Positions 33,123 through 42,576 are shown, counted from the first letter of the stretch. The stretch is 64,000 bases of DNA from Marinobacter mobilis (GCF_900106945.1 NZ_FNNE01000002.1:310001-374000); one strand, 5' to 3'. Notes: generated by a model not told the origin, from the letters alone. Numbers and translations: made by a program.

Positions 33123-35177
33123 ATGATTACTCGTGTCTTGTCGTCAGCAAGGACTGTTTCCACCCTATACCCCGTGCATCGTCTGCACGGGGTTGTCCTG
33201 CTGATGCTTCTGCTTTTCACTTTGCTTCTCGGAATGGGGAACTCCCTGCACTCGCGCCTGCTTTGGGTGGGGGAGCAAACCTGGCCTAATTACTATCTGC
33301 TGGATCCGGCTGCCGTCGCCCCTGACTGTGAGCTATCCATGGATGTGGAGGCCGAAGTTCAGCGCCGTCTGGCGGCTTACCAGCCAGATCCAAACGATCT
33401 GTTCAGTACGCCCCCGAATCCGGAAGCCCTGCGTCAGTCCCTGCAGCGGAATCTCGCCATGTGCGAGCAAAAATTCCAGATCTACGAGAACAATCAGAAG
33501 CACGCCACTCCGGCGCTGGCTGTCTTCAAAGCTGTTGAGCAGGGCTTCGCCCGCTTCCTGCTCGATAACATTGATCTGATGAAGTTCCTGTTCATGGGCA
33601 TGTTTGCCATGGCAGCAGCCATTTCGGCTTTGGATGCCGATCATATTTCCCTGCGCCTGCCCCACAACCGCTCCGAGTGGCGTTTGAACCAGGGCGTTCA
33701 GTTTGCCGTCAATGGTTTGATGGTGCTGTCGCTGCAATCCTACGTCGGCAAGCTGGCGGTGGCGCCGGACTCTGACGATCTTATTCTGATGCAGAATGCC
33801 TGGAGTCTGGTGTTCGGCCTATTCATGCTGATCAATGTCATCCGTTTCCTGTGGATTCCTGAGCGCATCAAACCGGGCAGTCTCAATGCCTCGTCGCCGC
33901 TGGTGGTGCCGCTGTATTGCACCATGGGCCTGATCGCGATGAGTTACTTCTTCTTCGTCGATGGCTATAACTCTGGTCTGGCGATCTACTTCGGCATGAT
34001 GAGTAACCTGTCTTCAATGTTCATCAATATCGGCCTCTATGTGCTGGTGGGGATGGCGTTGAAACAGACTCGGGTACCTGAGCTGCTGATCAATGTGATT
34101 AAGCCGTTCCAGCTTCCTGCGCCGATGCTTGCGTCGGTCATGATTTTCGCCACCGCGTTCCCAACCGCCTTTACCGGTGCGTCGGGTATCTTCATCCTTG
34201 CGGTCGGTGGCGTGGTGTATGACGAATTGCGCCGGGCTGGTGCGGGGCGTCAGCTGTCGCTGGCGACGACCGCGATGTCGGGCAGCCTGGGTGTGGTGCT
34301 TAATCCGTGCCTGCTGATTGTTGTGGTTGCGGCCCTGAACAAGGAAGTAACGACCTCAGAAATGTACGGTTGGGGTATCTGGGTATTCCTGATGTCCGCG
34401 ACGCTGTTTTCGTTCATTGTCTGCAAGACCGAGGGTAACTGGAAACCGCGTCCGGTACCGGGTGCTTTCCGTGAGGCGGTGGCCCAGCTCAAGCCGCTGA
34501 TCCCCTACGGCCTTGTTGCCGGTGGTGTAATCTTTGCGGTCTGGCTGATTCTGGGGCTGGGCTTCAATGAATACAGTGCACCGATGATTCTGCCACTGGT
34601 CATGCTGGCCCTGGTGTTCCTGGATGCCGGCAAGGATAACCGTGACGAGGGAGTTTCCCGTTCCAAGGCGTTCTGGACTCGCAGCACCTCAGCAGCCAGT
34701 GACTCAGCCGTTCACATTGGTGCGCTGCTGGCTCTGATCGGCTTCTCGATTTGCCTTGGTGGTATTCTGGAACGCTCGGATATTATGCATGTTGTCTTCC
34801 CGGAGACCCTCGACAGCCCATGGCTGGCGATGCTGGTGGTGGTGTTCATGTTGACCTTCATCGGTATGGTGATGGATCCATTTGGTGCGGTCATCCTGGT
34901 GTCGGCAACCATTGCTCAGGCTGCTATCAGCATGGGTATTGATCCGCTGCACTTCTGGATCGTTTGTCTGGTCGCGTTTGAGCTTGGCTACCTGTCACCG
35001 CCTGTGGCCCTGAATCACCTGCTCACCCGACAGGTCGTGGGTGAAACAGAGGTGTTGGCCGCCGATCGTACCGGCTCGTTCTGGCAACGTTATGAGCGCC
35101 TGTTGCTGCCGCTGGTTGTGATGGCGACGACATTGCTGCTGGTCGCGTTTGTTCCGATGCTGTTCTACGCCCTGTAA
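33123..35177 (+). CDS. TRAP transporter permease with fused small and large subunits
   Basis: A 684-residue inner-membrane protein. The N-terminal third has one hydrophobic helix (residues about 20-40), a roughly 100-residue soluble stretch with two cysteines, then four hydrophobic segments as in a DctQ-type small subunit. The remainder has the 10-12 segments and motifs of DctM (PTAFTGASGIFILAVGGVVYDELRRAG, AMSGSLGVVLNPCLLIV, GMVMDPFGAVILVSA, ELGYLSPPVALNHL). Uptake would be secondary, driven by Na or H ions. The periplasmic domain between the first helix and the DctQ part is unusual. A terminator follows. Confidence 0.88.
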   Translation: MITRVLSSARTVSTLYPVHRLHGVVLLMLLLFTLLLGMGNSLHSRLLWVGEQTWPNYYLLDPAAVAPDCELSMDVEAEVQRRLAAYQPDPNDLFSTPPNPEALRQSLQRNLAMCEQKFQIYENNQKHATPALAVFKAVEQGFARFLLDNIDLMKFLFMGMFAMAAAISALDADHISLRLPHNRSEWRLNQGVQFAVNGLMVLSLQSYVGKLAVAPDSDDLILMQNAWSLVFGLFMLINVIRFLWIPERIKPGSLNASSPLVVPLYCTMGLIAMSYFFFVDGYNSGLAIYFGMMSNLSSMFINIGLYVLVGMALKQTRVPELLINVIKPFQLPAPMLASVMIFATAFPTAFTGASGIFILAVGGVVYDELRRAGAGRQLSLATTAMSGSLGVVLNPCLLIVVVAALNKEVTTSEMYGWGIWVFLMSATLFSFIVCKTEGNWKPRPVPGAFREAVAQLKPLIPYGLVAGGVIFAVWLILGLGFNEYSAPMILPLVMLALVFLDAGKDNRDEGVSRSKAFWTRSTSAASDSAVHIGALLALIGFSICLGGILERSDIMHVVFPETLDSPWLAMLVVVFMLTFIGMVMDPFGAVILVSATIAQAAISMGIDPLHFWIVCLVAFELGYLSPPVALNHLLTRQVVGETEVLAADRTGSFWQRYERLLLPLVVMATTLLLVAFVPMLFYAL

Positions 35178-35194
35178 GCGCATCGATGTTGACC

Positions 35195-35233
35195 AAAACC
35201 GCCGGTAAGTGGGAACTTTCCGGCGGTTTTTTT
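35195..35233 (+). terminator. Intrinsic terminator of the TRAP cluster
   Basis: AAAACCGCCGG (35195-35205) pairs with CCGGCGGTTTT (35220-35230), extended by partial pairing of TAAG with CTT, and a seven-T run ends at 35233. It lies 18 bases after the permease stop. Confidence 0.92.
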
Positions 35234-35386
35234 ATCTTCATTTGCAATGCCTGGCGGATAATGACGCTATTCTTTGATATAGAGTGAAACGTCCTGCCAA
35301 TGGAATATCGGTTCCGGTAGGCGGCTGATTGCGAGTCCCGGTGCCTGGGTGCCTCCGGGCTAATGGAAGCAGTAGAAGGCTTTGAA

Positions 35387-38044
35387 ATGGGTTTCAGACA
35401 GTTAGGATTACGCTTCGGCGTCGCAGTGGTAGCTATGGGTCTTGGGGCCTGCAGTGGTGGCGGTAGTTCCTCCAGTGAGGTCAACAACGATGCGTTGAGT
35501 GGCACGATCACCATTGAAAGCCGGACCCGGGTTGATTCCGACACTGCCGACGACAGCCGGGTGGGTGCTGCGGTCTCCAATAATTCTCCAGCAGAAGCGC
35601 AGTTATTACCGGAATCGGGTGTCGTCGGGGGTTACCTCAGTGCTTTCTCCGGTACCTATCCCCGTTCAAGTTCCTCTGACCCGGTGTTCAACTTCAGTGC
35701 TGATGACACGGATGTCTTTCTGGTTCAGCTCAGCGACGGCGACAGGGTAAGCCTGCAAACCTTCGCCTCGACCGCGGTTGATCCTGTCGTCAGCATGACC
35801 ATTGCCGAGCCTGGCGGCCTCGATGTTTGTGGCGTGGACTGCCTGGGTACGCCACCGTTCACTCATGTCATGAGTATTGCGGGTTCCGACCCGGTAACCC
35901 ACCTGATTACGGTGTCCGCTGAAGGCGGTGGTCCTTTTCGGTATGTGTTGACCATTACGGCCCGCAACTCGGCCAGTGTCAGCCATCTGGAGTTTGATCA
36001 GCCAGAGCTTGTGCCTGATCAGGCGGTTATTGTGATGGCGGCCGGAACGCAAGGTAGTGAAGCTCAGCTTCGTGGGCTTTCATCCTCCCTTGCCGGCGCC
36101 GGATTGAGAAACCTGGGCGGGGGCATGTGGCGGGCGTCTCAAACGCCGGCTGCGATCGCCCGCCCTTACAGTGACCAGGAACGTCCGGAGGCCAGTCGGC
36201 AGACCCTGCAATGGATTGAATCCTTGCGCGAGCTACCCGGAGTGGCTTCAGCAGAGCCTGACTGGGTGGTGCGGAGCCTGGCGGTGACCCCGGATGATGA
36301 CGGTCTATACAGTCTGCAATGGAATCTTCCGCTGATCAGCGTGCCCGTGGCATGGCTGGCAACGCCTGCTGCCGGGGCCGGTGTGGGGGTTGCCGTGATG
36401 GATACCGGGATTTTCAGCAGCCAACCGCTTACCTATGGCAACTGGCACCCTGACCTGAATGGCAACGTGCTGTCTTATACCGGACAGATTGTCGATTTTG
36501 TCTCCGGAGAGCTGGATAACGATCAGGAAGACGTTGGGCTACGGGATGACAACCCGGCGGACCCAGGCAGCGATTCGATTCAGAGCAGCAGTTTTCATGG
36601 CTCTCATGTCGCCGGTATTGCGGCGGCGGTGGATAACACCCAGGGCATCGTAGGCGTGGCTCCGGAAGCGACGGTTTACCCGGTACGGGTGCTCGGGCGC
36701 AATGGCGAGGGGTCACTGTCAGACCTGCTTGCAGCGATTAACTGGGCCACTGCGCAGCCAGGTATTGATGTGATCAACCTGAGCCTTGGCGGGCTGCCTC
36801 GTAATGACACCCTGGAAAGCGCCATCAATCAGGCGTACGACCAGGGTAAGCTGATTGTCGCAGCGGCAGGAAACGAGGGGACGGACACACTCACCTATCC
36901 GGCGGCCTATAATCGTGTCGTCGGTGTGGGAGCCGTGGATGCCGGGCGTGTCCGGGCTTCCTACTCCAATATTGGTGGTTCGGTCGATCTGGTGGCGCCC
37001 GGTGGGGATGCCAGTCGCGACGGTAACGGGGATGGCAACTCCGACCTGATTGTCAGTGCCTGGGGGAGCAAAGCCAGTGGCAACTACGTGCCAGCCTATG
37101 CGGGCTTGCAGGGAACGTCCATGGCCGCTCCTCACGTATCGGGTGTCTATGCGCTGATGAAAGGCGCTGCTGACCAGGCGGGGCGGAGTCTGGGCCCCGG
37201 TGATTTCTTTGCCCTGATGAATGCCGGCTCCATCACTGATGATGTGGGCAACATCACCGAATACGGTGCCGGTCTGATCAACGCAATCAAGGGCGTAGAC
37301 GCCGCGCTGGATGGCAATGTGCCTACAGTGCTGGCCGCGTCACCATCGGCCCTGCAGTTTTCCGACCTCCAACCCCGGCAAGTGCTTGAGCTGATGACCT
37401 ATCCTGAGAGCCAGACGGTCACCATCGACAGTGTGGGCAGTCTGCCGTCCTGGCTGAGTCTGAGCCCGATGCCGCAGGCAGGCTCGGCGCCCCCGGCGCA
37501 GGTGGCGGTCTCGGTGGACGTCGACCAGCTCGATCTGGAAAGCAGTTATGCCGCTGATATTGTGCTGACTTATACCGGCAGTGCCTCTGGCCAGAAACTG
37601 TCTGTTCCGGTCACGGTGCTGCGCCAGGATGAACAGGAGCAGCGTAACGCCGGCCGCCATTATGTCCTGCTGGTGGATCAGCAGAGTAACGATGGCAGTG
37701 CTGCTGCCCAGGCTGTTGTGGAGGTCCGTGATGGCTTGTATCACTTTGCGTTCAGCGAGGTAGAGCCAGGGAATTACCTGCTGGTAGCGGGTTCCGATCT
37801 GGATAATAACGGCAATATCTGTGAGACCGGCGAAGCCTGTGCTGAATACCCGGTAATCGGGCTGCCAGAGCCCATTTCCCTGGGTATTGCGCCGGTTTCC
37901 GGCGTCACTATGACGACCAGTTTCCGACGCCCAACCCTGTCTCAGCTTGGTGGCCCTCGTTATGGTTTCTCGGGCTACCGGGTCAAATCCGAAGGCGATC
38001 ATGATGTCGACGGCGTTCGCCATTACGCCGGAGAGGCTCAATAA
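35387..38044 (+). CDS. Lipoprotein subtilisin-family serine protease (S8), multidomain
   Basis: An 885-residue protease. The signal peptide ends in lipobox LGAC (Cys22) and then a Gly/Ser linker, so it is membrane-anchored. Residues about 65-205 resemble a PPC-type beta domain (DDTDVFLVQLSDGDRVSLQT), then a propeptide-like stretch, then the subtilase domain with Asp339 (AVMDTGIFS), His404 (FHGSHVAGI) and Ser578 (GTSMAAPHVSG). The C-terminal 240 residues hold a beta-rich BACON/Ig-like domain and a domain with an acidic DLDNNGNICETGEAC loop that could bind calcium. ATG at 35387 has AAGG upstream. Its TAA/ATG overlaps the next gene, a PrcB-like lipoprotein. Confidence 0.92.
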   Translation: MGFRQLGLRFGVAVVAMGLGACSGGGSSSSEVNNDALSGTITIESRTRVDSDTADDSRVGAAVSNNSPAEAQLLPESGVVGGYLSAFSGTYPRSSSSDPVFNFSADDTDVFLVQLSDGDRVSLQTFASTAVDPVVSMTIAEPGGLDVCGVDCLGTPPFTHVMSIAGSDPVTHLITVSAEGGGPFRYVLTITARNSASVSHLEFDQPELVPDQAVIVMAAGTQGSEAQLRGLSSSLAGAGLRNLGGGMWRASQTPAAIARPYSDQERPEASRQTLQWIESLRELPGVASAEPDWVVRSLAVTPDDDGLYSLQWNLPLISVPVAWLATPAAGAGVGVAVMDTGIFSSQPLTYGNWHPDLNGNVLSYTGQIVDFVSGELDNDQEDVGLRDDNPADPGSDSIQSSSFHGSHVAGIAAAVDNTQGIVGVAPEATVYPVRVLGRNGEGSLSDLLAAINWATAQPGIDVINLSLGGLPRNDTLESAINQAYDQGKLIVAAAGNEGTDTLTYPAAYNRVVGVGAVDAGRVRASYSNIGGSVDLVAPGGDASRDGNGDGNSDLIVSAWGSKASGNYVPAYAGLQGTSMAAPHVSGVYALMKGAADQAGRSLGPGDFFALMNAGSITDDVGNITEYGAGLINAIKGVDAALDGNVPTVLAASPSALQFSDLQPRQVLELMTYPESQTVTIDSVGSLPSWLSLSPMPQAGSAPPAQVAVSVDVDQLDLESSYAADIVLTYTGSASGQKLSVPVTVLRQDEQEQRNAGRHYVLLVDQQSNDGSAAAQAVVEVRDGLYHFAFSEVEPGNYLLVAGSDLDNNGNICETGEACAEYPVIGLPEPISLGIAPVSGVTMTTSFRRPTLSQLGGPRYGFSGYRVKSEGDHDVDGVRHYAGEAQ

Positions 38045-38544
38045 TGACTTTACGTATCGTATTCCCCCGGGCCGCGGTCATGGTGTCGCTGGCGACGTTC
38101 CTGCTCACCGGTTGCGCCACCCAACGCGAAGCTACTGCAAGCGGCGCTCCGCTGGCTCGTCAGGTGACCGCCTCCGAACACTGCGGGCTGACGGCGCCAG
38201 GACTGGTTTACCTGGCGTCTGCCGATGAGGTTCGGGCGCTGTCCGGGTTGCCTGCACAGACGATCAACCTGAGTGCCCTCACGGCGCTCGATTTCAGTCG
38301 AGAACATTTGTTGCTTGTGGCGCTTGGTCAGCGCAGCACCGGTGGCCACGGGTTGACCCTGGCGGATTCCGAACAGCAGGGCGGCACACTACAGTTGGAA
38401 ATGGACGTACATCGTCCCGCCCCCGATGCGATGGTGACTCAGGTGATGACCACACCCTGCACTGCGTTGGCAGTCACGGCCAGCGGTTGGCGCACGGTAA
38501 CGGTGCATGGCGAGGGTTTGCCAACCCTGAGTCGCAGCCGTTAA
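38044..38544 (+). CDS. PrcB-domain lipoprotein, possible partner of the upstream protease
   Basis: A 166-residue lipoprotein with lipobox LLTGC (Cys22). The second half (REHLLLVALGQRSTGGHGLTL then MDVHRPAPDAMVTQVMTTPC) matches the PrcB C-terminal domain pattern, in which a GxxxTGGY/H turn is central. PrcB of Treponema denticola helps stabilise the dentilisin protease, a lipoprotein-associated subtilase. Here the ATG overlaps the stop of the lipoprotein subtilase gene (TAATG), so the two are translationally coupled. The PrcB call is by motif recognition. Confidence 0.78.
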   Translation: MTLRIVFPRAAVMVSLATFLLTGCATQREATASGAPLARQVTASEHCGLTAPGLVYLASADEVRALSGLPAQTINLSALTALDFSREHLLLVALGQRSTGGHGLTLADSEQQGGTLQLEMDVHRPAPDAMVTQVMTTPCTALAVTASGWRTVTVHGEGLPTLSRSR

Positions 38545-38663
38545 ATGCCCCGCCAGCTTTCTTGCGGGCGGCAGGCAAAACAACCGTTGATCTTTCCCGT
38601 TGATTCCCTAAGCTATGGGGCTTCTGAACAAGTTCTCAAAGCCCTTGGAGCCGTGCCTCTTCT

Positions 38664-40559
38664 ATGAGCCAGAAACAATACAACGCTGATGCCATTGAAG
38701 TCCTGAGTGGTTTGGATCCGGTCCGCAAGCGCCCGGGTATGTACACTGAAACCAGTCGCCCTAACCACCTCGCACAGGAAGTCATTGATAACAGTGTCGA
38801 TGAGGCGTTGGCGGGACATGCTCGGCGTATTGATGTGGTGTTGCACAGTGATGGTTCTCTCAGCGTGGAGGACGATGGTCGCGGCATGCCAGTGGACATT
38901 CACGCCGAAGAAGGCGTGCCGGGTGTTGAGCTGATTCTGACGCGCTTGCATGCAGGCGGGAAATTTTCTGAAGGCAACTACAGTTTTTCCGGCGGCCTGC
39001 ATGGGGTAGGGGTATCGGTGGTCAATGCGTTGTCCACAACTCTGGAAGTGCGTATCAAGCGGGATGGCCAGTTGCACCGTATGACCTTTGCCAATGGCGA
39101 GAAGGCTTCGGACCTGGAAGTGATTGATACCGTCGGCAAGCGCAACACGGGCACCCGGGTCCACTTTTTGCCCGACGCGTCCTACTTCGACAGCCCGAAA
39201 TTTTCTGTCAGCCGGCTACGCCACAACCTGCGGGCCAAGGCGGTGTTGTGCCCAGGTCTGACGGTGACTTTCCTGCAGGAGGCAACCGGCGACAAGGACG
39301 AGTGGTTCTACGAGGATGGCCTGCGCGATTACCTGCGCAGCGCACTGGCGGATATTGAAGCGGTGCCTCTGGACCCGTTCACCGGCAATTTCTCCGGCAA
39401 TACTGAAGAGGTGGACTGGGCGCTGCAGTGGCTGCCTGAAGGGGGCGAGGCGGTCGTTGAGAGCTATGTCAACCTGATTCCCACGGCCCAGGGCGGGACC
39501 CATGTGAATGGGTTGCGGACCGGGCTGCTGGAAGCCATGCGCGAATTCTGTGAGTTCCGGAATTTGCTGCCGCGGGGTGTCAAGCTGTCGCCGGAGGATG
39601 TCTGGGACCGCTGCAGCTATGTGCTGTCGTTCAAAATGCAGGACCCCCAGTTCTCGGGACAGACCAAGGAACGGCTGTCTTCCAGGGAAGCGGCGGCGTT
39701 TGTCTCCGGTGTGGTCAAGGACGCGTTCAGTCTGTGGCTGAACCAGCATACCGATGTGGCCGAAGTCCTGGCAGAACTGTTTATCAGCAACGCCCAGCGC
39801 CGTTTGCGGGCCAGTAAGAAAGTGGCCCGCAAAAAGGTGACCTCCGGACCGGCATTGCCGGGCAAGCTGGCGGACTGTTCCGGTGCCGATACCAACCGTT
39901 CGGAGCTGTTTCTGGTGGAAGGGGACTCGGCGGGAGGCTCTGCCAAGCAGGCTCGTGACCGGGAGTTCCAGGCGGTGATGCCGCTGCGAGGCAAGATCCT
40001 CAACACCTGGGAGGTGGATTCCGGCGAAATCCTGGCTTCTCAGGAAGTCCATGATATTGCGGTGGCCATTGGGGTGGATCCGGCGTCCGATGATCTCGCC
40101 GGACTCCGTTACAACAAGATCTGTATCCTCGCCGATGCTGACTCCGACGGGCTGCATATTGCAACTCTGTTGTGCGCCCTGTTCGTCAAGCACTTCCGCC
40201 CCCTGGTAGCGGCGGGACATGTATTTGTGGCCATGCCGCCGCTGTACCGGGTGGATCTGGGCAAGGAAACCTTCTATGCCCTGGATGAGCATGAAAAACA
40301 GGGCATCCTCGACCGGCTGGAGGCGGAGAAGCGCCGTGGCAAGATTCAAGTGACCCGCTTCAAGGGGCTGGGTGAGATGAATCCGCTGCAGTTGCGCGAA
40401 ACCACCATGGCGCCCGATACCCGACGTCTGGTCATGCTGACCCTGGAAGAAGGTGATGAGACCGATGAGCGCATGGACATGCTGCTGGGTAAGAAACGCG
40501 CGGCCGATCGCAAGGTCTGGCTGGAGAGCAACGGCAACCTGGCGGACCTCACGGTGTAA
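38664..40559 (+). CDS. parE: DNA topoisomerase IV subunit B
   Basis: A 631-residue GHKL ATPase subunit of topoisomerase IV, which unlinks daughter chromosomes. It has the start motif YNADAIEVLSGLDPVRKRPGMY, VIDNSVDEALAGHA, EDDGRGMPVDIH, GGLHGVGVSVVNALS for ATP, then TOPRIM residues VEGDSAGGSAKQARD, PLRGKILNTWEVD and ADADSDGLHI. The quinolone-determining region looks wild type. ATG at 38664 has GGAG well upstream. The partner parC lies about 4.3 kb downstream. A terminator follows directly. Confidence 0.98.
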   Translation: MSQKQYNADAIEVLSGLDPVRKRPGMYTETSRPNHLAQEVIDNSVDEALAGHARRIDVVLHSDGSLSVEDDGRGMPVDIHAEEGVPGVELILTRLHAGGKFSEGNYSFSGGLHGVGVSVVNALSTTLEVRIKRDGQLHRMTFANGEKASDLEVIDTVGKRNTGTRVHFLPDASYFDSPKFSVSRLRHNLRAKAVLCPGLTVTFLQEATGDKDEWFYEDGLRDYLRSALADIEAVPLDPFTGNFSGNTEEVDWALQWLPEGGEAVVESYVNLIPTAQGGTHVNGLRTGLLEAMREFCEFRNLLPRGVKLSPEDVWDRCSYVLSFKMQDPQFSGQTKERLSSREAAAFVSGVVKDAFSLWLNQHTDVAEVLAELFISNAQRRLRASKKVARKKVTSGPALPGKLADCSGADTNRSELFLVEGDSAGGSAKQARDREFQAVMPLRGKILNTWEVDSGEILASQEVHDIAVAIGVDPASDDLAGLRYNKICILADADSDGLHIATLLCALFVKHFRPLVAAGHVFVAMPPLYRVDLGKETFYALDEHEKQGILDRLEAEKRRGKIQVTRFKGLGEMNPLQLRETTMAPDTRRLVMLTLEEGDETDERMDMLLGKKRAADRKVWLESNGNLADLTV

Positions 40560-40593
40560 AGAATAAGCCGCCTGCAAAGGCGGCTTATTCTTT
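40558..40593 (+). terminator. Intrinsic terminator after parE
   Basis: Perfect 16-base arms beginning AAAGAATAAGCCGCCT and ending AGGCGGCTTATTCTTT close on a GCAA tetraloop. The stem starts within the parE stop codon region and ends in a T-run. Confidence 0.93.
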
Positions 40594-40677
40594 TAAGCGA
40601 TTTAAAAATTATTCTTTATTCTTTCTAATAATCTGCTGCCTCCGATATTCTTCCGGTTTTAATGGTAGGACCGTCGA

Positions 40678-42459
40678 ATGGATTGGCAGGGCTGGTTTGC
40701 ACTGAGTCTCGCGGGGCTCGCACTGTTGCTGATGAGTATTGGTCGTTTTGGCCCGCATCTGGTGATGCTGGCCGTGATGGTCATTCTCAGTGCGACCGGC
40801 ATTATTGATTCCGCTCAGGCGTTGTCCGGCTTCAGCAACAGTGGCTTGATCACTGTGGTTGCCATGTTTGTCGTGGCCGCTGGAATCCACCATTCCGGTG
40901 GCGTTGATCTGGTGGTTCATTATCTGCTGCGTAATCCGAAGAGCGTTCGTTCAGCGCAGGCCCGGATTGCTTTACCGGTTTCCCTGCTGAGCGGCTTCCT
41001 CAACAACACCCCGGTGGTTGCCACCATGATACCGGCGGTGCACGCCTGGTCCCGAAAGATCGGTATCTCGCCGTCCAAACTGATGATCCCCCTCAGTTAC
41101 TCCGCTATTCTGGGCGGTACCCTGACGTTGATTGGGACCAGCACCAACCTGGTGGTGAACGGTCAATATCAGACCCTGACCGGGAGTGCGGGCTTTTCTG
41201 TGTTTTCCATCACCGCGGTGGGCCTGCCGGTAGCTGTGATAGGTCTGGGCATCATGTTGCTGTTCCTGCCGCGGTTGTTGCCGGAACGCAAGGACCAGCA
41301 GAAATTCGGTTCAATGCGGGAGTTTACCCTGGAAGTGGCCGTCGCTTTCGATGGCCCGCTGGTGGGCAAATCGGTGGGTGAGGCTGGCTTGCGGGAACTG
41401 GAGCAACTCTATCTGGTGGAGATTGAGCGAGACGGCAGCGTGGTAACCGCGGTGCCGTCGGAAGAACGCCTGCGTGGCGGTGACCGTCTGGTTTTCGCTG
41501 GTGACACCCAGGCCATTTCCGACCTGTTGCGGATCAACGGTATCGTGCCGTCGGTGCACGACGATGAACCCAGTCTCAGCCAGGACCGGGCTGAACGCTG
41601 CCTGGTGGAGGCGGCACTGTCGCCGCAGTCCGAAGTGTTGGGACTGACCATTCGTGATGCCCGTTTCCGTGACCGCTATGGTGCCGTGGTGCTTGCGGTT
41701 GCCCGGGGCGGCGAGCGGGTTTCCGGCAATCTCGGCAATATCCGGCTCAAGCCGGGGGATGTCCTGTTGCTGGAGGCTCGGCCTGCGTTTGTGAGCCGTC
41801 AGCGTTACAACAAGGACTTTCTGTTGATCAACGACCTGGATACGGAAACCCCGCGCCATGATCGGGCTTACGTATCCTGGGCGATTCTGTTGGTGCTGGT
41901 GGGGGCGGCGGCGCTGGGTGCCCTGAGTATGCTGAATGCGGCGTTGCTGGGGGCGGCGCTGATGATCATCACCGGATGCTGCTCAGTAGGTCAGGCTCAG
42001 AAGGCGGTGGATGTGCCGGTGGTACTCACCATTGCCTCGTCGTTCGCGTTGGGGGCGGCGCTGGATGCGACCGGTGCGGCCGGATTCCTGGCAAGAGAGA
42101 TTCTGGATGTCAGTACCGGTCATCCACTGCTGACCCTGCTGCTGATCTACCTGGTGGTGTCGATCCTCACTGAAGTCATTACCAATAACGCGGCGGCGGT
42201 GCTGGTGGTACCGATTGTACTGTCAATGACCGCCTCCATGGGGGTTCCGGCGGAGCCCTTCATCATCGCGGTGATGATGGCTGCGTCAGCCAGTTTTGCA
42301 ACGCCTCTGGGCTATCAGACGAATATGATGGTGTTCGGCCCTGGTGGCTACCGGTTCATGGATTTTGTGCGCGTGGGGGTTCCGTTCAACCTGATCATCG
42401 GTCTGGTGACGGTGGCGGTCATTGGCGTGGTTTACGACATTCCCTTCAACGGCCACTGA
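40678..42459 (+). CDS. SLC13/ArsB-type permease with two RCK_C domains
   Basis: A 593-residue inner-membrane transporter. N-terminal membrane half: GFSNSGLITVVAMFVVAAG, SGFLNNTPVVATMIPAV and GTLTLIGTSTNLVVNG. A cytoplasmic insert of about 200 residues (roughly 210-390) has two TrkA-C (RCK_C) domains (FDGPLVGKSVGEAGLRELE; SEVLGLTIRDARFRDRYG). The second membrane half has TEVITNNAAAVLVVPIV and ATPLGYQTNMMVFGPGGYRF. Relatives carry sulfate, dicarboxylates or other anions with Na ions; the substrate here is unknown. No partner gene is next to it. Confidence 0.9.
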   Translation: MDWQGWFALSLAGLALLLMSIGRFGPHLVMLAVMVILSATGIIDSAQALSGFSNSGLITVVAMFVVAAGIHHSGGVDLVVHYLLRNPKSVRSAQARIALPVSLLSGFLNNTPVVATMIPAVHAWSRKIGISPSKLMIPLSYSAILGGTLTLIGTSTNLVVNGQYQTLTGSAGFSVFSITAVGLPVAVIGLGIMLLFLPRLLPERKDQQKFGSMREFTLEVAVAFDGPLVGKSVGEAGLRELEQLYLVEIERDGSVVTAVPSEERLRGGDRLVFAGDTQAISDLLRINGIVPSVHDDEPSLSQDRAERCLVEAALSPQSEVLGLTIRDARFRDRYGAVVLAVARGGERVSGNLGNIRLKPGDVLLLEARPAFVSRQRYNKDFLLINDLDTETPRHDRAYVSWAILLVLVGAAALGALSMLNAALLGAALMIITGCCSVGQAQKAVDVPVVLTIASSFALGAALDATGAAGFLAREILDVSTGHPLLTLLLIYLVVSILTEVITNNAAAVLVVPIVLSMTASMGVPAEPFIIAVMMAASASFATPLGYQTNMMVFGPGGYRFMDFVRVGVPFNLIIGLVTVAVIGVVYDIPFNGH

Positions 42460-42498
42460 TAGCCTGGGAATAGGGCTGGCGTGTTCGGTGGAGGAGCG

Positions 42499-42546
42499 TT
42501 CAGGCCGCCGTCAGGCGCGATAAACGTATGCTGATGGCGGCCTGAA
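42499..42546. other. Long hairpin, 11-base arms
   Basis: TTCAGGCCGCC (42499-42509) pairs with GGCGGCCTGAA (42536-42546), extended inside by TCAG/CTGA after one mismatch. There is no T-run on either strand, so it is not a typical terminator. On the minus strand it follows the second hairpin. Confidence 0.7.
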
Positions 42547-42551
42547 GGCAG

Positions 42552-42576
42552 ACTGCCAACCTTGAAGGTTGGCAGT
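42552..42576. other. Perfect 12-1-12 palindrome
   Basis: ACTGCCAACCTT and AAGGTTGGCAGT flank a single G. As RNA it folds into a stable stem ending 8 bases beyond the stop codon of the minus-strand microprotein frame. As DNA it could bind a dimeric protein. Confidence 0.7.

Noticed and set aside
39216..40577. 453-residue minus-strand frame opposite parE
   Set aside because: Antisense shadow; Gln/His rich, no recognisable domain, parE is unambiguous.
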